A stretch of 8,614 nt of DNA from an uncultured Porphyromonadaceae bacterium (GTDB lineage: Bacteria > Bacteroidota > Bacteroidia > Bacteroidales > Muribaculaceae): NCBI GenBank assembly GCA_947178685.1, contig CAMWZE010000045.1, positions 1 to 8,614 of the forward strand, in the 5' to 3' direction. Below are positions 1 through 6,099 of this stretch, one piece after another; positions within the stretch are counted from its first letter, which is position 1, and every line of letters begins with the position of its first letter. Under the pieces are notes generated by a model that was not told the DNA's origin, did not search any database, and saw only the letters and a program-made list of their open reading frames with translations. The translations under genes and the position numbers were made by a program.

Positions 1-198
1 CACCGACAACTCGGCTTCATCAGTAAGCAGAAGCTCCCTTCGGAGATCCTCTATCGTCTTAACTCTCCAATAGTCATTGCTGCATTGCGACACACCTATC
101 CTATATTTCCTTTTTCCATTATTTTCACAGCTGCATAAGAGCATCAACGCCATTACGGGAAGGAGGAATATCCACAAAAGAGAATTGAGACGTTTCAT
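1..198 (-). CDS. N-terminus of a PUL sensor, probably a hybrid two-component system with periplasmic sugar-binding domain (partial)
   Basis: The ATG at 198-196 opens a frame that runs off the left edge, giving 66 residues. Residues 1-24 form a basic start (MKRLN), a hydrophobic segment and LCSC, so they read as a signal peptide with a possible lipobox (Cys24, or Cys22). Residues 32-66 begin YRIGVSQCSNDYWR and continue with a charged helix (IEDLRREL). This matches the first beta-strand and helix of the type I periplasmic binding domain that starts many Bacteroidota hybrid two-component sensors, including the fructose sensor BT1754. In that family the periplasmic domain binds a released sugar, and cytoplasmic histidine kinase, receiver and AraC-type DNA-binding domains activate the PUL. 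Those later domains lie outside the window, so a stand-alone sugar-binding lipoprotein is still possible. The gene follows the GH32 gene by 175 bases, with its own promoter and a terminator between them, so it is probably transcribed separately. Confidence 0.75.
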   Translation of the reverse strand, partial: MKRLNSLLWIFLLPVMALMLLCSCENNGKRKYRIGVSQCSNDYWRVKTIEDLRRELLLTDEAELSV

Positions 199-226
199 AA
201 GATTTTAGGTTTTAAGTTAATCCCTG

Positions 227-258
227 CGAAGATAATACTTTTTTGAAATTTCAGCAAA
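227..258 (-). promoter_or_regulatory. Bacteroidota-type sigma-ABfr promoter for the sensor gene
   Basis: Read on the minus strand there is TTTG at 258-255, a 20-nt spacer, then TATCTTCG at 234-227. The Bacteroidota consensus is TTTG, 19-21 nt, TAnnTTTG. The -33 element is exact and the -7 element differs at one base. Transcription would start near 220, giving a leader of about 20 nt before the ATG at 198. The position just after a terminator fits independent, probably constitutive, expression of the regulator. This is a motif match only. Confidence 0.6.
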
Positions 259-260
259 TT

Positions 261-301
261 TGAATAAAGACAAGGGTCGCCGATTTCACAATCGGCAACC
301 C
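261..301 (-). terminator. Rho-independent terminator after the GH32 gene
   Basis: Arms at 301-291 and 284-274 form an 11-bp stem around a 6-nt loop. On the minus strand all positions pair if one G-U wobble is allowed (GGGUUGCCGAU with AUCGGCGACCC). The stem is followed by the T-rich stretch TTGTCTTTATT at 273-263. Read on the plus strand the wobble becomes a C-A mismatch and the following bases are CTCTCTCG, so the signal favours minus-strand transcription. It lies about 70 bases past the GH32 stop codon and would end the PUL transcript. Confidence 0.75.
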
Positions 302-373
302 TCTCTCGTGTACAAATTATTTACTTACTAAACCTATGTGTAATCTATTTACCATAATCTTTTTCCTTTATTA

Positions 374-2743
374 TCATCTTACCGCAACTTTTTTTCCTCC
401 GATAAGATAGATTCCCTTCTCCAGCCCTTTTGAAGCCTCTTCTCTTGACACTCCTCTTTTAAGGAGCATTCCGGAAATAGAGACCACATCCACCTTATCA
501 TCTAAGGCAGCTCCCGACCCGAAAGGGAGGCTCTCAACTCCTGCCGAACCTGTTGATTTCAATTGCCAGGCTCCCAACTGAGTCGCCATGACGCTTCCGT
601 TACGACTGAATGCCTCTGCTGCCACAGCCTCTGATTCTTTAGGGAAAACACGAATCGAAGTGGCGTAGGTATCATTCACGAAAATATCCACTATTGATCC
701 GTCAACGAATACATTCAGAGTCAGCTCCGAACCCTTAGCGGGCTTTGCAGGAAGTTTCTCCGTATAGACTCCATTGTAGAGATGACCGTCATTGGATATT
801 CTTGATAATTTGGAAAAATCTGCTGTCAGTTCGTTTGTGGCAGGATTATAGCTTACAGAGGCTTCCCCGCCGGCTCCTTTAAAGAAAGTGAATCCGAAAG
901 CGGAGTCTCCGATTATGAATTTACCGAATAGTTCGAGTTGCCTTCCCTCAGCATTGACAAAAGGAACAGTGCCGTTTATGCTCTTCTCAGTAAAGAGATC
1001 ACATTTTTCTGAGCGCAAGCCGCGTAATTCCGAATATGGTTTCTGCACGAGATTCCCGGACGCATCAAGACTTATTTCACGCGGGAAGGAATAGAGATGG
1101 GCCCAACCCCAGCTGCAATTGTCGGAGGTGGAAACCTTGTCAGGGACAATGCCCATCGTAATTATTTTTCCCTCATGATTATAGATGGTAGGCGACAAAA
1201 GTCCGTAGCCATCCTCGCTGATCAATTCAAAATCGCGCGGCTGAGCAGACGCCGCATCGGGCGAGAAAGTGCCGTCAGAATTTATATCTCCGGTCCAATA
1301 GAGGGTATGAACCCCTTTTGCTGTCTCAAGGGGAGTAACTGTAACAAGCCACTTGCCGTCTGCCATTTTGGTTACGGTAGGCATCTCCCAGAAACGCCCG
1401 TCGGAAGCTTTGGAATTACCTTTGAAGAATATATCTCCATTATTGCTCCATGTCTTGGTCTGCGGATTGTAGCGATGTAGTGTGGCAGCCCCAACGTTTC
1501 CCTTCGAAGTTCCTACAACGATATAGGCATTCTCACCGTCGCGGAAGAAATAAGGATCACGGAAATCGTCAGACAAGCCGGCAGGGCGCCCGTTGATTAT
1601 AGGGGCACTCCCCTTTTCCCATTTCAAAAGATCATTATCAAGGGGAGAGGCTTGGGCTATGGTTGCCTTGGCATAGTCTACAGCAGTGTATATGACATTC
1701 GGCTTTCCTCCCGTAATCTCATCATCTGTAAAGACAGCTCCGCTCCAGCATCCCTTGATATCAAAGTCAGCCCCCGGAGCTATTGCTATCGGCTCCTCCC
1801 TCCAATCATAAAGATTATCACTTGAGATATGACCCCAATGAAGACGTGTCATGTAAGGACCATTGGCATTTTTCTGAAAAAATACGTGATACCTTCCGTT
1901 GGAATAGGTCATGCCGTGAGTCTCATTAGTCCAGTTTGCACCCGGCATGCCGTGAAATTTCGGCCGTAGGATATCCTCTTCAAAACGACTTGCAGGTATG
2001 GTGAGATCCGCTTCATTCTCAGCCTTGGCTGAGGCAATCTCCTCCGGAGTTGCTACCTGATCGGTTACAATGATTTCGTCAATAAGGCCGTTGAAAGTAT
2101 CAAGAGCGAAGATACCCCCTTTCGAATCAGCGTTTTTTCCGACAGTAAGCTTAGTGGCATTGCCGTTAAAAGTTGCCATCACTTTTTTCTCTCCAACCTT
2201 TTTTCCGTTGCGATAGAGAGTGAGTTTCTCGTTTGCTCCGTCAAACACCGCTGTCAGCCGGCTCCATTCATAGCAGGGTATTATATCATCTGCCTCAACC
2301 TCAACAGGCCAGCCTCCGGAATATATTTTAAACGAGTATTTACCCGTATATCCCATACAGAAAGCCCATCCCTGTTTTGCTGTCTCATCGAAAGTACCCG
2401 CAAGAGTGGTCTTTTTTGTTGTAGGGGTGTCCTGCTCAATAACGGGGTATGTCTCGGGAGCCACCCACATAGAAAATGTCGCCCCCGACAAATCATCCAT
2501 CCCTTTTACGCTACCCTGCGCGTAGGTTGAATATCCGTCGAAACGAAGTGCCTTCCCGACAGCGCCGGGCATGTTTTCATTTGTATTGTGGCCGTAAATG
2601 CGGAGAGTTCCCTTTCCGATATTCTCTGTCAACTCTCCATGCTTGTTTGCTTCCATCGGAAGATGAAGCAATTGTTCTGCTTTAATTGTGTTTGCGGTCA
2701 GAACCATTCCCGCAATAGTCAATAAGTATAGGTTTGCTTTCAT
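374..2743 (-). CDS. GH32 family protein (levanase/inulinase/fructosidase-like) with N-terminal LamG domain and variant nucleophile motif
   Basis: This 789-residue exported protein probably hydrolyses beta-fructan linkages. Residues 1-22 are a signal peptide cut after IKA, with no lipobox cysteine. Residues about 25-235 are a concanavalin A/LamG-like sandwich (ALRFDGYSTYA, LIDEIIVTDQ). Residues about 258-575 are the GH32 five-bladed propeller: WTNETHG (271-277), LHWGHISSDNLYDW, GCWSG (331-335), FRDP (394-397) and FWEMP (451-455, presumed acid/base Glu453). Residues about 585-730 are the GH32 C-terminal sandwich (DGSIVDIFVND, then RVFP). The family nucleophile is the Asp of WMNDPNG; here that position is Glu274, coded GAG at 1924-1922. 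Residues about 750-789, ending GIYLIGGKKVAVR, resemble the last part of a type IX secretion sorting domain. It lies 152 bases past the glycan-binding protein gene, behind a hairpin. The fold assignment is firm; activity and exact substrate (levan, inulin or other) are inference. Confidence 0.88.
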   Translation of the reverse strand: MKANLYLLTIAGMVLTANTIKAEQLLHLPMEANKHGELTENIGKGTLRIYGHNTNENMPGAVGKALRFDGYSTYAQGSVKGMDDLSGATFSMWVAPETYPVIEQDTPTTKKTTLAGTFDETAKQGWAFCMGYTGKYSFKIYSGGWPVEVEADDIIPCYEWSRLTAVFDGANEKLTLYRNGKKVGEKKVMATFNGNATKLTVGKNADSKGGIFALDTFNGLIDEIIVTDQVATPEEIASAKAENEADLTIPASRFEEDILRPKFHGMPGANWTNETHGMTYSNGRYHVFFQKNANGPYMTRLHWGHISSDNLYDWREEPIAIAPGADFDIKGCWSGAVFTDDEITGGKPNVIYTAVDYAKATIAQASPLDNDLLKWEKGSAPIINGRPAGLSDDFRDPYFFRDGENAYIVVGTSKGNVGAATLHRYNPQTKTWSNNGDIFFKGNSKASDGRFWEMPTVTKMADGKWLVTVTPLETAKGVHTLYWTGDINSDGTFSPDAASAQPRDFELISEDGYGLLSPTIYNHEGKIITMGIVPDKVSTSDNCSWGWAHLYSFPREISLDASGNLVQKPYSELRGLRSEKCDLFTEKSINGTVPFVNAEGRQLELFGKFIIGDSAFGFTFFKGAGGEASVSYNPATNELTADFSKLSRISNDGHLYNGVYTEKLPAKPAKGSELTLNVFVDGSIVDIFVNDTYATSIRVFPKESEAVAAEAFSRNGSVMATQLGAWQLKSTGSAGVESLPFGSGAALDDKVDVVSISGMLLKRGVSREEASKGLEKGIYLIGGKKVAVR

Positions 2744-2811
2744 TTGTTGGTAGTTAGGTTGTCGTTTTCTACTCCTTGGATTGCCGGAAGGATCGGACTC
2801 TTCTATGATGT

Positions 2812-2861
2812 TGAATAAAGAGAAGTTCCGCGGATGAGTGGGTTTCTCCCATCCGCGGAAC
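2812..2861 (-). terminator. Strong hairpin with T-rich tail between the glycan-binding protein and GH32 genes (terminator or partial attenuator)
   Basis: A perfect 12-bp inverted repeat, GTTCCGCGGATG at 2825-2836 and its complement at 2850-2861, encloses a 13-nt loop. On the minus strand it is followed by CTTCTCTTTATTC (2824-2812). It starts about 35 bases past the stop codon of the upstream gene and ends about 80 bases before the GH32 start. It could terminate most transcripts, reduce GH32 relative to the transporter genes, or protect the 3' end of the upstream mRNA. I found no convincing GH32 promoter downstream of it, so some read-through seems needed. Confidence 0.7.
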
Positions 2862-2895
2862 CCGTATTTATTATATAAACGTAATTATCAACCGT

Positions 2896-4368
2896 TTATT
2901 TCAAATAATTGAGAATATTTTCAGTGAGTTTCTCAACATTACCCTGATATGGGTTTTCTCCGGAATTTTGATTCCATTCGTATGCGGCAAAACCATTGGC
3001 GATGCAACGACCGTGGGTCGAATTAGAGTAGAACTCTACAAGACCTGCAACACAGTGGTCGCGGACGTGTCCCCAGGTAGCGAGTACAAGTGAATTTGTG
3101 GTTACCTCGAAATTCTTGATAACGTCAGGATAACTTCCTCTGCCATAGAGATTACAATCCCACAGACAGTTATGATCTTCGCGCTGACCGGGACCGATAA
3201 GAGGAAGGTTGGGATAACCATAGCCATTAGGATCTTCGAGAGTCAATCCTTCATAAATTGCATGGGCGGTACGGTCGTAGAAACCTTGATCTGCACCATC
3301 TTTGAAGTCCCAGCCGAGATATGGATTGATAACCCATACGTCATCACCGCTTCCTCCGTTGCCGTCGCCAAAGACTGTCGGACCCATATCAGAGGGCACT
3401 ATCTCCAGAGGCACAGTAAGCTGAGTTGCCATGTTGGCAAGATAGAAACTACCGCCGTTTGCGGAATATTCTTTGAGCGCAGAGATGCATTCATCAGATG
3501 AGAATGGGAGGTTCTGCCAGCCATAGCCGATTCCTACTCTATCCACCTCTATCCACATTACGGAATAAATACCCGGGTCATAATCTGAAATTTCGGAAGG
3601 ATGAACAAATTCAGCGTTTGGCTGAGCGGCAAACCATTTGGCAGCAGCATACTCGTCGTCATCATCAAGATCGCTGTATGTCGCCACATCCTCGGGAAGG
3701 AGATAGAGCATCTTGGGCTCGATATAAGGGATGGTCTCCTCTACTGAAACTACCGGTGAATAGTAATATGTGTCATATACCACTTCCACACCATATGTCA
3801 GGGTTTGTTCCATAGGCTGTGCCTTGAGTACGTAGGATGTAGCGTCTGCATCAAGAGTTATTGCTTTCTCGGTCTCTCCATTAGTGATTATACGCACACC
3901 TGTGCGGTTAGCCTGAGAAGGAAGCGTCCAGCTCAATGTTACAGCACGTCCGTCAACAGAGCCCTGAAGATTGGAAACCCCGTCGAATGTCTCGGAGGGA
4001 AGGTTGATTATTACAGACTTGCCTGTCGAAAGGTAACCATTCTCATATTTTACCTTTACAGTATATACAATCTCCTCACCAAGAGGGGTGCCGAGCACTG
4101 TATAGTTATACTGGCGATCAGCATTCAGATCAAAGTTCTCTATCTCTGTGGCATTACGGTAGAGAATACAGCCGGTAACGTCTTTATCATTGGGAAGTGT
4201 CCAGCTGATATTGACATCATGGTTGGCAGCTCCGCTTACATTGTAAGCCATTGATGATACCACCGGAAGAGAGGGTTCCTCTGTATAGCCTGTCGGAGTA
4301 TATTCCGAGCAGCTGCTCGCCAAAAGGCAAAGTCCGGCAGCAAGATATGTCAGTTTTGTGAATTTCAT
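2896..4368 (-). CDS. SusE-position surface glycan-binding lipoprotein (fructan SGBP, BT1761-like)
   Basis: This 490-residue lipoprotein has a clear lipobox, LLASSC, with Cys20, followed by SEYTPTG. Residues about 35-125 and 130-215 are two Ig/FnIII-like repeats that share the pattern ISWTLPNDKDVTG / LSWTLPSQANRTG and end near a proline-rich junction. Residues about 218-490 form one large domain with YLLPEDVATYSDLDDDD, a glycine-rich turn (KEYSANGGSFYLANMATQL, 299-317), a CLWDC pair (401-405) and LATWGHVRDHC. The pattern recalls a Rossmann/ThuA-like fold; I believe this is the DUF4960 domain of levan-locus SGBPs but could not check. It probably sits on the cell surface and captures fructan for the SusCD pair; no hydrolase motif is seen. 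It starts 30 bases after the susD stop codon, so the two are co-transcribed, and there is no Shine-Dalgarno motif. Substrate assignment comes from position and the GH32 neighbour. Confidence 0.8.
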   Translation of the reverse strand: MKFTKLTYLAAGLCLLASSCSEYTPTGYTEEPSLPVVSSMAYNVSGAANHDVNISWTLPNDKDVTGCILYRNATEIENFDLNADRQYNYTVLGTPLGEEIVYTVKVKYENGYLSTGKSVIINLPSETFDGVSNLQGSVDGRAVTLSWTLPSQANRTGVRIITNGETEKAITLDADATSYVLKAQPMEQTLTYGVEVVYDTYYYSPVVSVEETIPYIEPKMLYLLPEDVATYSDLDDDDEYAAAKWFAAQPNAEFVHPSEISDYDPGIYSVMWIEVDRVGIGYGWQNLPFSSDECISALKEYSANGGSFYLANMATQLTVPLEIVPSDMGPTVFGDGNGGSGDDVWVINPYLGWDFKDGADQGFYDRTAHAIYEGLTLEDPNGYGYPNLPLIGPGQREDHNCLWDCNLYGRGSYPDVIKNFEVTTNSLVLATWGHVRDHCVAGLVEFYSNSTHGRCIANGFAAYEWNQNSGENPYQGNVEKLTENILNYLK

Positions 4369-4398
4369 TGTTAAGTCGTATTTCTATTCTTGATTCCT

Positions 4399-6078
4399 TT
4401 ATTTATAAAGATCTCCTGCATTGTCAACTTGATTCAACGGAATCGGGCAGTAGATATCAGCCTCATTAAGGTGAGCATTGTCAAGATAATGGAAAAGGCT
4501 TTTCTCCTTGGCATAGTAAGCGTTGACAGTGTTGACAGCTTCTCCCCAGCGCACGAGGTCAAACCAGCGGTGACCCTCCATAGCGAGTTCAAGACGGCGT
4601 TCCATACGCACTGCCTTGCGTGCATAATCCTGACTCCAACCCTGAGCGCCATATTCGCGTACAAGATAAGTAGCGACCAAAGGATTACAATCCACCGGAG
4701 TGTAAGAAGGATCTACCGAGCGGTTAGCCTTTGCACGAATTTGATTGATGAGATCACGTGCTTCATCAAGATTCTTATTCTGCTCGATCAGAGCCTCAGC
4801 TTTCATAAGGAGCACATCAGCATAACGGATGATGATATAGTTGAGTGAGCTTGCTCCCCAGGGCACGATTCCGACCTCTACGTAGGGAGAATCAGGTGAA
4901 GGATAAGGTTTCTTACCTGAAAATTGGCTGTAGTTGTTAAGGTTGCGACACCATTTTTCATTGTATTGATAACCTCTCCAAGGCATACCTATACGTCCGA
5001 AAGTAAAGTCAACGCGGGGGTCAACATTGCCGGCGTAATCTGCATGGTCAAGATTCTCTGAGGGAGCGGAAGCGGCGTCAAGATAAGGAAGTCCTGTCGC
5101 ATCCGTGCGGAATGCATTGACGAGATCCTGGCTGCCTGTATAGAAATCGTCGCCATTGCCGTAAACATCACCTTCGGATACTGTACAGTTAAGACAGTTG
5201 TTGAAGTTGTATTGGTCGGGGGAATTGGCGGAGGAGAATTGAACAGCCATCACTGACTCATACATATTGTTCATCTCAGGCTTGGATATATCCAGGAAGT
5301 TAGGATAGAGCTGATACTGGTTGCTTGCTATTACATAGTCAGAGTATTTCTCAGCCATCTGATAGTCGTGGATGAAGAGAGCCACTTTTGCAAGAATGGC
5401 TGCAGCGACATATTTATTGAAGCGACCCGGTGAAGACTGAGTTGCCACGTTATCGGCGTATGCGCTTTCAAGGTCAGCGACAATGAAACCTGCAATCTCT
5501 TCACGTGAATACTGGCTCGCGCTCAGTGATGAGGGATCGGCTACAGTTTCGTCGAAATAGGGGAATTTCTTGAAAATGCGGTAAAGATCGAAGTAGTAGT
5601 AGGCGCGGAGCGTCTTCATCTCCGCTATATAAGCCTTGCGGTTTTCCTCCGAAAGGTTGCCGGCTGACTGAAGGGCCTTGATAGCTGTGTTGCAACGTGA
5701 GATTGAGAAATAATCATTACGCCATTTATAGTCGAGAATGGGGTTATCGCTCTGAACATTTCCGATTGAGAATTCGTGCATGTAAACTTCGTAGCCAAGC
5801 TCGCCGCCACCTTTCTGGGCATCATCTGAACGAATGTCAAACACCCAGTTGTTGATAGGTCCGGCAAAAGATTCGTTATTGCCGAAATAATGGCAGAGAA
5901 GAGTAGCGTATGCCTACGTCATAAGGGCGATTGCCTCATCATCGCCAATCTGCCCGGCGGTGAACTGTCCCTGTGGTTTGGTGTCGAGCATATCGTTGCA
6001 GGACACTGCGCCCATGCCCAATGCAAGCACTGATGCTGCAAGTGCAGATTTAAATAGGAATGATTTTATTGTTTTCAT
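4399..6078 (-). pseudogene. susD: SusD/RagB-family glycan-binding outer-membrane lipoprotein, interrupted by an in-frame TAG
   Basis: The ATG at 6078-6076 starts a lipoprotein signal ending GAVSC (Cys27), then NDMLDTKP, as usual for SusD. The frame spans 559 codons plus a TAA stop, a normal SusD length, but codon 55 (5916-5914) is TAG. Both sides of the stop read as SusD in one frame: DEAIALMT before it and AYATLLCHYFG after it, so this is a substitution, not a frameshift. Later marks include helical TPR-like segments (about 413-452, YADVLLMKAEAL) and RRLELAMEGHRWFDLVRWGE (about 494-513), typical of the family. SusD caps the SusC barrel and delivers oligosaccharides. If the stop is real, only a 54-residue fragment is made; restart at the GTG at 5844 would give a 481-residue protein without signal peptide or lipid anchor. 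It lies 21 bases after the susC stop codon, in the same operon. The symbol is a family name only. Confidence 0.85.
5914..5916 (-). other. Premature amber (TAG) codon 55 of the susD-like gene
   Basis: The plus strand reads CTA here, TAG in the susD frame, in the context ATG ACG TAG GCA TAC GCT. The frame is continuous with the lipoprotein start at 6078 and the TAA stop at 4399. The intact genes in the window end on TAA or TGA, and I see no other in-frame TAG. Codons one change away include CAG, AAG, GAG, TCG, TTG, TGG and TAC/TAT, so the original residue cannot be named. Confidence 0.9.
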
Positions 6079-6099
6079 TTCGTTTGTTTCTTGATAGGT

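Noticed and set aside
274..301. Hairpin as a bidirectional terminator or repeat element
   Set aside because: Plus-strand transcription would lose one pair and lacks a T-run, no plus-strand gene exists nearby, and the sequence does not recur in the window.
317..355. Twelve-codon minus-strand frame between the GH32 stop codon and the terminator
   Set aside because: It is too short, has no ribosome-binding or conservation evidence, and lies in a 3' untranslated region.
2744..2811. Possible GH32 promoter immediately upstream of its start
   Set aside because: No TAnnTTTG-like element with a TTTG at the right distance could be found in these bases.
3805..4254. Plus-strand open frame of 149 codons
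   Set aside because: It is antisense to the Ig/FnIII-like region of the glycan-binding protein and shows no family features.
4390..4848. Plus-strand open frame of 152 codons
   Set aside because: It is antisense to the conserved 3' part of the susD gene, has no recognisable domain, and its composition follows the opposite-strand codons.
4399..5844. GTG at 5844 as the normal start of the SusD protein
   Set aside because: Upstream codons in the same frame encode a typical SusD lipoprotein signal from the ATG at 6078 and conserved helix sequence, so this GTG is internal (Val79). It would matter only as a restart after the TAG.
5914..5916. TAG read as an amino acid under a recoded genetic code
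   Set aside because: TAG recoding is known in some gut phages, but this is a chromosomal PUL with no phage genes in view, and I see no other in-frame TAG in the conserved genes.
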